DNA of 64,000 bases from Coriaria nepalensis (taxonomy: Eukaryota; Streptophyta; Magnoliopsida; Cucurbitales; Coriariaceae): the NCBI GenBank assembly GCA_027186245.1, contig CP114496.1, positions 1,185,501 through 1,249,500 on the forward strand. The letters run 5' to 3'. Shown piece by piece: positions 1 through 11,309 of the stretch. The notes below the pieces were generated by a model. That model worked only from the letters and a program-made list of their open reading frames with translations, made no database searches and was not told where the DNA came from. Position 1 is the stretch's first letter, and every line of letters starts with the position of its first letter. Made by a program: the position numbers and the translations under genes.

Positions 1-1440
1 TATTGTGTAAGTGTGTTTCTTTGGCGTGTAATTTGAGTAAACTGGAATTTCGATGAACTAAAGTTTGAATAAGTTGTAAGGTAAATGGGATTAATCCGGC
101 CGGGTTTGAACCGCAAATATTTCTTCTCTCATGCATGCATATGGTATTATGGTCGCTGGGGTTGCATTTTACTTGAGGAAAAATGGACCATTTTTTCAGG
201 CCATGGCAACACCACATACATTCGTCATTACAACTTTTTATTCTATGTTTCTCCTTGCCCAGGCAATTAGCTTAGGAAGGTAAAGTAATCAATTGAGTCA
301 ATTTTGGGCAAAACCTATATTTTGCTCCCCAAAATTATTAATTTATTTCAGTCCAGTCCACATTTTCAAAAAGTTTGATATTCTTTAGTCATATTAATTT
401 ATTCATGAATCATGAGTTGATAATTCGTTCAGTGGATTGGGTGGGATATTGCTGGTGGGAAGCCTTTGCAGTGTATTGTGGGCAAAAAGCAAAGAACAAA
501 GATGAACGAGAGAAAACTATTGGCCGTTAATAATGAAGCTCGTGATCATATTGAAATGGAACGTGGAAAAGTAGTGGACCAAATTGGAAGACTTTAAAAA
601 AGTTTTGGCAAATCGCAACGAGCTAGCTTCTGCGTTGAGATGACTTCATTTTGCCTTTCTGGCCCTTTTACATTAAGCAACTCTATGAAATTAAGTAGTG
701 AGAGAATTATCTAGACAGGAATGGATTTCTACGTCAATAATTGTAAATATAATTTTTTTTTTTTTTTACGAATATTTTCATGGTTATCAAAAGGGTATAG
801 AATATTCAAATTGGGTGGGCAAAATTTCCATCAGATCAATATTAAGGATGTTTCATTCGATGACTAGATCTCTACCCATAACCACATTCATGAATTTTCA
901 TCAAGAAAACGACAATAGTAAGAACTTCTGATTTAGCCATAAAAAAAGCATTAAAGTTAAGATAAGACTCCAAAAACATATCTTTAAGAATGGTGGTGGC
1001 TCGAAGGAGAGTGGATCAAAGAAGTGGAGAATTGAGAAAGCTGGAGATGAAGAAGAGAAGGCGATGAAAATGAACGTGAGGGAGAATAATTATAGAAGAG
1101 GAAGAGACATGAATCTCATTGTAGATGCAGATCGTGAAAATTTTTGAGCCGTGTTCTTCAATTTCTCTTCTTCTTAGCTTCTCACAATACATACATGCGA
1201 GTATTAAGAGAATTTGCAGTTTGCAGCTATCAGCTATGGCCACTATGTGGGCTATTAATCTACTCTTAAATGTTAATGAATAATGTATTTTGCTTAACTT
1301 ATTTCTTAAATATTTTTTTTTTCATTTCGAATTAGATTAGATTTTTTTTTGTTCAAAAAAATACTTTTTATAAGAAAAATATAAGTCTAGAAGGCTAAAT
1401 CCTCCATTACAAAAATTTGTAATAATAAAATAGTAGTAAC
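1..1440. other. intergenic, no gene recognised
   Basis: AT-rich sequence with only short open frames that resemble no family I know and lack splice partners. A poly-T run sits near 750. No RNA gene or clear repeat boundary was seen. Confidence 0.5.
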
Positions 1441-1449
1441 TTCAACGTT

Positions 1450-2290
1450 ATGCTTACATGTGAGTAAATTAGCCACCCATCGCATCTAGTTCCACCATAA
1501 CACCAGAAATACCTATCTCGGATGCCAACTTTACACCTTGCAAACACGCCTCTGCTTCCAACTCTTCAACCGAGAGCCCCTACCCAACAGGACCATACAA
1601 GCAACCATGACTTCGCCATCATGGTTACAGATCACAACTCCAAACCATGCCTTATGACTTCCATTTTATCAGAGAAGCATCGTAATTTATTTTATAGTGC
1701 CCTGGCAGCATCACCGACCATCTACGAACCTCCAAGGCTTCTCTCCTTCCTACATGTGACACCATTTAACTCTTAACTTCTTTAAGGTCCTCTAAATACA
1801 TGAAAGTATCTTCAATCAATTTTGATTCGCTCATTGGAATCCTACGATAGAGGATGTTGTTACGTGAACACCATATCTTCCAACAAGTACAAATGAAAAT
1901 CCCTAACGAATCCCTAAACTGTAATTTAGCCATCTCACAAACTATAGTGTACATTCTAACTTTTATAAACTTAAACAAAATCAGCATCTAAAATTATCTT
2001 CCACACCCGACGCGCATACTTGCAAAGTCATAAAATATGGTTGGTAGTTAAGCCCTTCATGGGCAGTGAGTAAACATAGACAATACTTCATAAATTCCGG
2101 ACTCATTCACATAAGGAGCCATAATTTGACTTTCTAGTTTTCAGCATACCATTTTTGGTATCTTGCATATGATTTTGTAGGCGGCGTTGTTTTGTCATAG
2201 ATATAAGAGAATTTCTCTCACTCAACAATATGCATTTTCATGAGTTAAGACCAAACGTCATATTTTGTTCGTGTAAGGATAATCCGAAGA
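1450..2290 (-). pseudogene. non-LTR retrotransposon remnant (zf-RVT and RNase H-like part)
   Basis: On the minus strand, broken frames recall the C-terminal end of plant LINE-type reverse transcriptases. Around 2060-2000 there is a zinc-knuckle-like end reading CKYARRVW. Around 1900-1850 there is a WKIWCSRNN segment like the conserved W-x-x-W-x-x-RN linker. Around 1720-1480 the RNase H-like part reads KINYDASL, then FGVVICNHDGEVMVACM, then an ELEAEAC helix and GVMVELDA. The order matches the family, but frameshifts and stops separate the blocks, so it is a dead copy. No upstream RT core or poly-A end was identified, so the outer limits are approximate. Confidence 0.6.
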
Positions 2291-2426
2291 CACCTTCAGA
2301 TTAAACAATAACAAGGGTCTAAAGAAAACATCAAAGTAAATTTTACTTGTACTAGAAAATCATAAAATCATGAAAAAGAGCTCCAATCTTCAAATTACTC
2401 CACGAATTGCTCTAAATAGATCGATG

Positions 2427-2940
2427 ATTCAGGGTGTGCATTCTTGAGTTTCGATTATTTTCATGCCCAACCCACCCAACTGTAGTTGGGTTTTGAATTT
2501 TTCACCTATACCCGACCCGAATAGTTTGTAAACCTAGCTAAAACTTCAGGTTAGGTTTGGTATAAACCCGCGAATGACTATTTCTTATATTAATTTAAAA
2601 AATTTACAAAAAGGGGGCTATTTAGCCATTTATTAAAGAAACAGAAAGATTACATCCTCAGGTGATGTAAGATATAAGGAAAACACTCTTAGAACTATAA
2701 TAAGCTAAACAAGGACTAATTATAATTAAAAAATGAAATTAGTTTAATAAATTATTGACATATAAGTTTGGATTAAACATGTGTCCAACCTAATACAATT
2801 TATTTTCCAATCACTATTTTCGGACTAAATTTGGATTAAACATGGATCTAATCTAATCTAATTTAAACAAATAAGTTTTAAATGATCAGTTTAAATTTCT
2901 ATCGGATTAATCGAGCGGTCGATTTTCTACATACCCCTAA
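2427..2940. mobile_element. possible degraded hAT-like non-autonomous element
   Basis: The stretch starts with a CAGGGTGTGCA-like end near 2430 and finishes near 2935 with TACATACCCCTA, a rough inverted match. Inside are CCCAACCC/GGTTGGG-type blocks (2467-2500 and 2545-2575), common in plant hAT-like elements. No clean 8-bp target duplication was found, so this is tentative. Confidence 0.3.
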
Positions 2941-3385
2941 GATCAGGAACATCATCATAGACTTGTAGGCATGCTAAAAGTACTTCCATAATTCAAATTT
3001 GACAAGATACCTTCCTGGTGAAGAAACATAACTAGTTTCTTAATTGTAAGCTTCCCAGAATTATAACTCCATCAATTCTTATATATTCATCTTGTTTTTG
3101 TTCCCACAAAATTCAAATGACTAATACTACCCATCCTGTATCCAAATTCAAAAGACCTAAACAAAAATCAACCCCAAAACCGCACCTACTCATTTACAAA
3201 CTGCTTCATTGCCTTCAAACAAAATCTCTTTCATCGCCCATATCTACAAACCCTTGCAGTTTTTTAACGTATGATTCCATTATATAACTTTCTAGCAAAA
3301 ATAGAATCTATAAATGAAATTAAAATTGAAATTAAAATAGGAAAACTTATTCATTTCATTTCATTTATGAAACTGACAATCATCA

Positions 3386-3391
3386 CACGTG
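3386..3391. promoter_or_regulatory. G-box CACGTG upstream of TOC1
   Basis: A perfect palindromic CACGTG lies in the context ACACGTGGCC, about 0.8 kb before the TOC1 start codon. Other ACGT cores follow at 3414 (CCACGTCG) and near 3576 (TGACGTGG). G-boxes bind bZIP and bHLH factors, including PIFs. Function here is inferred from position only. Confidence 0.5.
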
Positions 3392-3444
3392 GCCTACTAA
3401 ACTTATAAAATTCCACGTCGGAATATCTGTTGTCTATTTTTTGG

Positions 3445-3453
3445 AAAATATCT
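3445..3453 (+). promoter_or_regulatory. evening element AAAATATCT upstream of TOC1
   Basis: A perfect evening element lies about 750 bases before the TOC1 ATG, with a partial copy (GGAATATCT) at about 3419-3427. In Arabidopsis, CCA1 and LHY repress TOC1 through an evening element in its promoter. The same motif in the same position relative to the orthologue makes a conserved clock input likely. Confidence 0.65.
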
Positions 3454-4006
3454 TTTACCTGATTATAAGATATTTATTTATTTAATTAAATATATTTGGG
3501 TGGTGAAGAGAAAGGGTAAATGGGGTCACATTTTATTTCGCATAATGCGAAGAGAAGAAAGATCTACAACCGATGACGTGGCTTCTTCCCCATCTCCACT
3601 GAACTCACTCTTTGCACTTTTTTTTCTCTCTCTCTCTCTCTTCCCGTCACCATCGACGTCCACTCTTTTTGCTATCCTGCGCTCCCTGCCCACTTGCCCA
3701 TGCCTACCCTCTCGCTCTCCTCCGGCGCACGTTAGTATCCCTGGGTATCTGATTGAAAAGAAGAAGATAAACGCGGCTAGTTGATGAAAAAGTTGTAGTT
3801 TTTGCTTTGTTTTTGCAGTTTCCCTCTTTGGGTTCAACAGCTTCGCCGAACCTGCGCCGCCCTGCCCTGCTGGAATATCAGTCTGACCGTGGATATGGGT
3901 CCTGGTCTCGGATATGATCTCGATTCGTACGGGGTGTGATGGGCGTCGCAAACGGATAATAATTTATTAATTTTGTTGGGCTATGTGGGTTTTCTGATTT
4001 GGGGAA

Positions 4007-4099
4007 ATGGAGGGAGTGATCGAAACTCATACTGTAGCCCTAATTTGGGAACGGATTGAGATATTGGATGAGAATTTTTTCTCTACGGAAATTCTCTAG
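4007..4099 (+). other. candidate upstream ORF in the TOC1 leader (30 codons)
   Basis: An ATG at 4007 opens a 30-codon frame ending at TAG 4097-4099, about 108 bases before the TOC1 start. Shorter ATG-stop pairs follow near 4114 and 4154. If the transcript starts upstream of 4007, these could lower initiation at the main start. The transcription start is not visible, so the role is uncertain. Confidence 0.35.
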
Positions 4100-4206
4100 T
4101 ATTTAATCCTGTTTGATGTGAATCTTTAGTAATTTAATCTGGGTCTGTCTTTGATGGGTTATTTGGAGTTCTAAGGAGATTTTTTGTTGTTGTGGAAGTT
4201 GTAATT

Positions 4207-7200
4207 ATGGAGGGGAAGGAGCTGAATTTAAACAAAGATCCAGGTGGTGGGTATAACAACAGTAAGAGTGGAGGGGATGGGTTTATAGATAGGAGCAAGG
4301 TGAAGATTTTGCTGTGTGATAATGATTCCAAGAGTTCTGAAGAGGTTTTCACACTGCTTTTGAAATGTTCTTATCAGGGTATAACATGACTTCTCTGTTA
4401 TTATTTTTGTTCTGGGTTACTTCTAAGATGTTTTGTTGTTATTTTTGTGTTCAATTATTGATCTGTTTCAGAACATGAATTGGGTCTTTTGGTGTGATGA
4501 TCTGTTTCAGGTTTTATCTGCTTAGAGCTTTAGGAATTTTGTGATTTCTTGCTTTTAAGCTTTTAGGATTACCAAGTGTGGTGTTGGTATCATTAGACTA
4601 AGGAGTTTGGACTACTAAATTTAGGATTTAAGAAGTACTGTGATTGGGATTTAGCCATTTAGGTTGACCATAATCACTCTCTCTCTCTCTGATTTTTTTT
4701 GCATTTCGTAATAAGATTTATTGATTTCAATCAATTTGAGACCTTGTTATTTTGAAGTGATTACAAAGATTTTGATTGAGCTCTACTCAGTTCTTTAGGG
4801 AGTTTGTGTCTTGAGAGGAGCTCAATCAATGAAATGTTCGATTTCCCACTTTGGAAAGATATAGATCACTTGTATTTGGTATGATACTTAGGCCTTCAGG
4901 TATTATTACTACTTACACTTGAATTATAAAATCTCAGATCATACGCCTTTCATTCTGTCTTGTGTTGCTGATTTGATATATTTGAGTCATTACAAATTCC
5001 TCTAGTTATTTGACATCCATAGGGAAGTTTTTTAAGTGTGACTCAAATTTTTACCCTATTCATATCCTCTTTAGGAATATGTTCTTCCCATAATGGGTTC
5101 GTTCTTTTATATTACTTTGTTATTCTTTGGAAGCTTCTTTGATCTATAATTTGTGGAATACTTTGTTTTGGAGTATTAATCCTCACAATGACATTGGATT
5201 TCTTCTTGTTCACAGTGATCTCAGTGAAGTCAGCAAGACAAGTAATTGATGCATTGAATGCGGAGGGGCCTGATATAGACATCATACTTGCGGAAGTAGA
5301 CTTACCAAAGGCCAAAGGCATGAAAATGTTGAAGTACATAACTCGTGATAAAGACCTCCGGAGAATTCCTGTGATTAGTAAGCTTCTTTACATACATTTT
5401 TCCTCATCACTTGCCAATTTCCCAAAAATCTATGATTTCTACCTTTTGAAGAAAAATGTAATTATAATTGTTCTTTCTTTTCTCTTTTTGGTTTGATAAG
5501 TGATGTCAACACAAGATGAGGTCTCTATTGTCGTCAAGTGCTTGCGGCTTGGAGCCGCAGATTATCTTGTGAAGCCTTTGCGAACCAATGAGCTACTCAA
5601 CCTGTGGACCCACATGTGGAGAAGAAGACACATGGTTTGTCTCATGGATTTCATATATCTAAATTAAAGAAATAAATAAGTAAACCTAAAAAGTTTATGG
5701 TGACAAGTTCATTACTCGGTTTATTTTGGCAGCTTGGCCTGACGGAGAAGAAAATATTAAACTATGACTTAGACGTGGTAGTCTCTGATCCTAGTGATGC
5801 CAATACAAACAGCACTACTTTGCTCTCAGATGACACAGACGACAAGTCTCGTAGGGCCACCAATCCGGAAATTGGAATATCAACCAACCTGGAGGAAGAG
5901 GTAAGCCTTTAAGTGTATATCTATTATTGTAAGTTCAATTCTTTTTTATACAAAGTTCAAATATCTTTTTTCTATCATTTTGCAGCTTGTTAATGGTATG
6001 GTTACAGTTGCAGCAGAGCCTCTAGTCATTGATTTATCAGAATGTCGGCCTAATGTGCCTGGAATTAGTGATCGCCGTACTGGTTAGTTTAGCCACTTTT
6101 TCCCTTATCCAACAACTAACTCGAGTACTAATGACTTCTTAAAAAGTTATTGGAATCTCTTGACAACTTTCTTACAATTAATTGTGTCATGTTCAAAATA
6201 GGTGAAGGACTTGATGTGTTAATGTTATAAAAGTGACAATCATTTGAATCAGTTTGCCTTAACAGGTTTAGAACTGGGCATTGAAACTGGATTTTAGTAT
6301 AAGACTATTTGAAAAAGTGATGTATTGTATTATTTATGAGTTCGGGAATTAATGAAATTAAATGCAAATAGGGTTTTAATCAATTAGGCAAAACTGTCCT
6401 AGTCTGGGTCTAAACTCCAATTTGGGTCTAAACTCTTAGTATTCCCTCCAGTAAGGCAATTCTTTTTCTTCTCTTTTTTTTTTTTTTGTTTTTTTTGTTT
6501 TTTTTTTTTAATGTCTTTTGGTCTTTCTTTTCTTTTTCTGGTGTCTGTATTTTCTTATTTTTTAGAACTATCATGCAGGACAACTCTCATGTGGACCAAA
6601 AAAGAGTGAGCTAAAGATCGGGGAATCCTCGGCCTTCTTCACCTACGTCAAAGCAAGCACGCTTAAAAAGAACTCCATCCAAGTACAAGACAATGGGCCC
6701 ACTAAAGATCATTCAAGGATAGAGTCCACTCAGCATCATTCATCCAAGCAACAGGCAGCAAACAATTCAGAACAACAACAACAATTACAAGAAAACCCCG
6801 AAGCATGGGATATCTACTCACAAGGAGAAGATCTCCCAAGCAGTTCTAGTCTCCCTGATTCTCTTTCCATGGAAAGATCTTGCACCCCACCAACAACTGA
6901 AGAGAAATTTACTCCAGGACCCACTGCCACCTCCATGCATCCTCCGACTGGGCGCACACAACCCGCTTACCCATTTCACATGCCGGGTGTCATGAACCCA
7001 TTAATGGTCCCACCACAATACAGTCATCACCATCTCCATCATTACCCTCATGGTATAACCCAAATGACCCATTTCCCATTTTACTCTCCTATGTTACAAC
7101 AACCCAGTCAGATGCCTAATAATCATCATCCTCATCATCCTCATAATCTATGGCCATCTTTTGGAAGCTCATCATCTGGTGAAGTGAAAGTAAACAAAGT

Positions 7201-7423
7201 GGATAGAAGAGAGGCGGCTTTGATGAAGTTCAGGCAGAAGAGAAAAGAGCGCTGCTTTGATAAGAAGATAAGGTATGTTAATAGGAAAAGGTTGGCCGAA
7301 AGGAGGCCTAGGGTCCGGGGCCAGTTTGTGAGAAAGGTGAATGGTGTGAACGTAGATCTTAATGGTCAACCTGCTTCTGCTGATGAAGAAGATGAGGATG
7401 ATGATGAGGAATCTCGAGGATGA
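4207..7423 (+). CDS. TOC1: two-component response regulator-like PRR1 / TOC1 clock protein
   Basis: Six coding exons (4207-4378, 5216-5377, 5501-5634, 5733-5900, 5986-6082, 6579-7423) join in frame to 525 residues. The N-terminal pseudoreceiver (about residues 20-150) keeps LLCDND and KPLRTNE, but the phosphoacceptor Asp of true receivers is Glu in ILAEVDLP, as expected for PRR proteins. The middle is low-complexity, with Gln- and His-rich stretches. The C-terminal CCT domain (about 453-497; [17 protein letters not shown], then [17 protein letters not shown]) is the DNA-contacting part in TOC1, and an acidic tail follows. TOC1 is an evening-phased nuclear repressor of CCA1/LHY in the plant circadian clock. 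The start is the ATG in MEGKELNLN; an in-frame GTG 15 bases upstream is not a plausible start. Evening-element and G-box motifs lie upstream. Confidence 0.95.
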
Positions 7424-8178
7424 ATGCATGGTTAGCGATGTTAGTGGAAAGTCAGTTTTGCCTCTGGCAAAGATGTTCAACTTCATTAAGAGGAAGAAGG
7501 CAAAGTATGCATGTTTCTGCTTTTGATTCTCGATTTGACAGCCCCTTCTTTGTAGCAAGCACTTGTATACTGTCTGATTATGGGCGTGTTTGATCGAGCA
7601 CATCATCTACTTGATTTTCAGTGATGGGGTCTAAAGAGTGAAGATATGAGCTTCAAAAGTCCAAGTCATTTTAGTCAGTCATCTATAAATATCAATTGTG
7701 TCCATTTTTGTGGAGAAAATATTTGGAATTCTACAGAATCTGTTCTCTGAAAATAGAACTTTGTAAGCTTTGAATCACTTTATTAACAAGTTTACATAAT
7801 TGTTGTGTATTTAAACTTTGCTTCTGTATATTGCAAAGAACATTCAGATTAAAATGTTTGAACTCGAGCCGATAATTAATTGAAAATAACTCATGATTAT
7901 TATGATATTATCTATTGAGCATTGATTTGAATTTTCAGTGGACATTTATTTGAACTGATTCATCCACCGGAGAATCTTTCTATCATATTCTCATGATTAG
8001 CAGGTTGTAACCTGATTTACCTGCCAATGCACTCTTGCTTGTCAGGTCCCACCAAACGGTAAAATGTATACAGAAATTCAAGGATTTTTTTTGTACTAGT
8101 AGATAATTAGATATATATATATAGAAATTTTCTGAAGATATATATATATATTTTTTCTAGACAAGCATAACTAGCAGG
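7424..8178. other. TOC1 3' flank, no gene recognised
   Basis: Contains the presumed TOC1 3' untranslated region and AT-rich sequence with two short (AT)n runs near 8110-8150. No coding frame of note. Confidence 0.5.
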
Positions 8179-8588
8179 CTAATGAGATAGCTTAAAGTAA
8201 AGAATGATCAATATAGCCAACACTAGAGCTCCAATTACTGATCCACTTACCCATTTATTTTTACTTCTTGCTCTTTCTAATATTGTCATCAAATCCATGG
8301 TGCTTAAAAACCAAGAATCAAAACCCGAGGATTATAGGGGAAAATAATCGATAACCGAGAAGTGCTATATGAAACCACACGATGTATTATCTCAATTAGG
8401 GGAAGAAGAGACCATACTGCTTTATTGGCGTGAAGTAGAGATTGGCGTTGCTGATGCAAGTCTTGGAAAATTAAGACACCAAACTCCTCTGTATCGAGCA
8501 TGGTTTTTCTACTCTCCTTGATTCTATCACTTGACTGATTTAATCTCTCTATCGTCATTACCAATCTTCCTTTTTGATCATTACACAC
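8179..8588 (-). pseudogene. VTI1-type v-SNARE 3' fragment, frameshifted
   Basis: Two exon-like blocks match the C-terminal half of plant VTI11/VTI12 Qb-SNAREs, which act in vacuolar and trans-Golgi vesicle fusion. Block A (8588 to 8418, 57 codons) follows an AG acceptor and reads VCNDQKGRL, then MTIERLNQSSDRIKESRKTM, then LDTEEFGVLIFQDLHQQRQS, ending HANKA before a GTATGG donor. Block B (8302 to 8179) begins HHGFDDNIRKSKK and then hits a stop. A different frame resumes as KNKWVSGSVIGALVL plus AILIILYFKLSH and a TAG, which is the usual tail anchor. About ten residues of the SNARE helix between the two are missing, and the frame changes there. The N-terminal exons are absent upstream, where another gene ends at 9113. 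This is best explained as a truncated duplicate. Confidence 0.75.
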
Positions 8589-9112
8589 CTGATTCCATTA
8601 CCACATTCCCCACTATACATAAGAAATAACATTTTTTCTGATTCAAGAAAAACAGCATGCACATCCACAATTTCTGAACCCTGTCTTGATTTTCTCTTGC
8701 TCTCAAACAAAATAAATATAAGATTTAAAAATATACTCCCAACATGGATAATTAATATTAAATATGTAAGAGAAATATTTAGATGAATATGATACATACA
8801 AAAATTAGTGTGCATATAAATAAAAATGTGACATATCATCACTTTCGAGACATAATAAGAAAATAAATAAATAAAACTATATATTTTCTTGAGAGGAAAT
8901 GGACAATAAGATATAATGATCCAATATACAAGAACAGTGTTTTTAAGAGTAATACAACTAAGGAGAGATATATATAGCTACAATAAATATTAAAAAAAAT
9001 GATGACCTTTTTAATTATTTGACAAGGTTCAAGTTTTTTTTCAGTTTGATAGAGCAAAGAGGGTAGAAAAGTGAGATTAGATTTAACTTCCCTGTTTTGT
9101 ATCAAGCTTTGC
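8589..9112. other. short intergenic stretch, no gene recognised
   Basis: AT-rich sequence between the VTI1-like fragment and the end of the next minus-strand gene. The N-terminal VTI1 exons were looked for here and not found. Confidence 0.5.
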
Positions 9113-11309
9113 CTACTTTGAGGTCACAAGTTTTTGTTGGAGTAGTAGGACTTGATTAAGTTGAGCAATTTGGAGCAGCAATTCACTAATTTTCTGCAAT
9201 TGATTGAACAGCAGAAAGTTTAGTGACCAAAAAATAAAGAAGAAAAAAAAAAAAAAAAAACAAAAACAAAGACAAAAAAAAGCAAAACAAAAGGCTAATT
9301 GACTCTGAGCATCAAACACCTAAAAGTAAGAAATTACAATATGCTTTTGTATGGTCTTAGACTAAGGATAATTAAGAGTGGGTCATGTCATTTAAAATAA
9401 ATTGTTCACCCGACAGTTTTCTGACATGTTGCCATTGATTGATTCTAGATTGAGATCTTAATCAACGACCAACCATGGAGAAAGGATTAAGTGCCTACCA
9501 AGTTTTGTGCTTGCCATGCTTACTAAGTGATCTCAGCCATTTGTTTTCTATTTGAGGGTTAAAAACACACCACATCAACTCATTTTTAGCCAAGGGCCAA
9601 AAATAGCTAAAAATGAGCCAATGACTGAGGCTCATTTTTTCCCCTCGGATGGAAAAGGAACGGCTAAGATCTCTTAGTAAGCAGTGAATCCTTTCTACCA
9701 CCCAAGTGCCTCTAGAAAACCATATCAACTGAATAAAACAACAAATTAGTGGCATAAGTTAAATGTTGGGTGAACTGAACTGAAACTACAAACTAAATAA
9801 TTTGAGGTGACGGCACTATTTTACACGCTTTTCTTTTCTATATGCAATTACACTTCCTCTTTTTTGGCTCTCATGCTTTGCAGCAGCTAGTCGGTCTTAC
9901 GATTCAAACTTAGGATGGATGGTAAGGAAGTGACGAACTCCTTAATTAACTCTCTCACATCGGTTGGATGCCACCGAATGTAAGAGACGATAGTGAATCC
10001 TATGTAGTAGGTCTCAGCTCAGTTCTCTTACATTGGTGGCATACCCTCCACTATAAGAGATGCTTTCTCCGTATCCAAGCACTCCTTCAGACTTTTTTGT
10101 TCTTTGGTAAGTGACTAGTCCCAAAATTAGATCCTAATATAACAAGATAAGTAGCTGAGAAATTCTTGCATGAACGAGTATGACTCATGCACTGTTCTCG
10201 TAGTTAGACTTTTTTTTTTCTTTGGAGAAGTGACTAGCCACAAGATTAGTACCCAATATGACAAGATAAGTACCTGAGAAATTCTTGCATGAATATGACT
10301 CGTGCATTTTTCTCGTACTCATATTCATTCGGGGAATAGTGCACGTAGTAGCTAACTTATCACTCGAGGTACCCACTGGGATTGCAGTTACACCTCTTAC
10401 TTCTCCCAACATAGAAAACACCTTGATTTTCAAATGATACTACTTTGTACCATTTTACTAAAAAACATAAGAATCACTGATTTTTTTAACCATTAGACAT
10501 TTTCGTTCAAAATAATTACCAGTTTTTGATAGAATGGTTTCAACCTGTACCATTTGAAAATTGAGAGAGATCTTATCCCAAGCTCGCTAACCAAACCGAG
10601 CTACTAGCCTCATTGAGGGATTTCCACAAACATCTTACATGCTTAAATATTAACCGTTTAAGATTGACACAAGCATTTCATCAAACAGTTTAAGATTGAT
10701 AATATTAACCGGACTAACCTTATCTTTCTCATTGATAATCAATCTCAGCTGCTCCATACTCTCTCTCGTATATCTCCTGTTCCGGCGAGCCCTCTTATAC
10801 AGCCACCACAACATCACCGCCGCCGCCGCCACTCTGGCGGCAGGAGCAGAGAATGACCAAAATGTCCACCCGACTGCAACACTCTTCGACCCAAATCTGG
10901 ACGCAATTGCAAAAAACTTGGAACGCAAGACCTGAATCCCAATCCCAATCTCCATCCACCCAGTAACAACATGACCGGATTTTCGAATCTGTGAATCAGA
11001 TGGAAATGGCGACGGTGCTTCGGAAGAAGAATTTTCTTCATCAGAGGGCGAGAATGATGATATCGAAGATGCAGGCGAGGATGATAAAGAAGGCCAGGAC
11101 GTAGAAGATGAAGAAGAGAAGGAAGGTATTGAATCTCCATCGGAGGGCGGGAGGAGGTGGAGGTTTTCGTGTTTGGCTGGTGGGAAAATGCAGTGTTCTT
11201 CATCTTCGTGGTGGGGGTCGGAATCTCTAATCACCACCATTGACGAACATTGTTCCGATTGGGTTTTCTGGGTTAAGAGAGATTGATGACTAACTTCCTC
11301 ATCCGCCAT
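9113..11309 (-). CDS. small plant membrane protein with C-terminal coiled coil, function unknown
   Basis: Two coding exons on the minus strand: 11309-10719 (197 codons) and 9193-9113 (26 codons plus TAG). The donor is AAG|GTTAGT and the acceptor TTGCAG, both in phase 0, giving 223 residues. The first 110 residues are Ser/Pro/acid-rich and probably disordered. One hydrophobic stretch (about 143-171, ending VMLWWLYKRARRNRR) looks like a membrane segment followed by a basic stop-transfer patch. The C-terminus (about 183-221; EQLRLIINEKDK joined to KISELLLQIAQLNQVLL) has heptad-like leucines. I do not recognise a named family, so the function is open. The 1.5-kb intron carries several repeats. 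Reading through the donor would give an unspliced 219-aa version, but the second exon completes the coiled coil naturally. Confidence 0.8.
9477..9701. mobile_element. foldback element in the intron of the membrane-protein gene
   Basis: Left arm TGCTTACTAAGTGATCTCAG (near 9519) pairs with the right arm near 9663-9684, whose reverse complement is TGCTTACTAAGAGATCTTAG. An outer AGAAAGGATT pairs with AATCCTTTCT, and an inner CTCATTTTTAGC pairs with GCTAAAAATGAG. The left arm has a ~20-base insertion. It looks like a small MITE; no clean target duplication was found. Confidence 0.55.
9955..10065. repeat. inverted repeat (hairpin) in intron
   Basis: GCCACCGAATGTAAGAGA at about 9970 and TCTCTTACATTGGTGGC at about 10036 are inverted copies with one base difference, separated by about 48 bases. 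It may be a remnant MITE or an imprecise stem-loop. Confidence 0.5.
10090..10319. repeat. tandem duplication, about 115-bp unit, two copies
   Basis: Unit 1 (10090-10206) and unit 2 (10207-10319) share GACTTTTTT, TCTTTGG, AAGTGACTAG, ACAAGATAAGTA and CTGAGAAATTCTTGCATGAA in the same order. The later part (tgactcatgcac... ttctcgta) resembles sequence near 45.9 and 46.7 kb, so it belongs to a dispersed family. Confidence 0.7.

Noticed and set aside
1016..1243. 75-codon minus-strand frame near the left edge
   Set aside because: No domain, no conserved composition, and no splice partners; probably chance.
3526..3951. 141-codon minus-strand frame upstream of TOC1
   Set aside because: Low-complexity composition with no recognisable domain; it overlaps the probable TOC1 promoter and leader.
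4192..4206. GTG as an upstream start adding five codons to TOC1
   Set aside because: Plant genes rarely start at GTG, and the ATG at 4207 gives the expected N-terminus.
9495..9755. 86-codon minus-strand frame
   Set aside because: It lies across the foldback element inside an intron and matches nothing recognisable.
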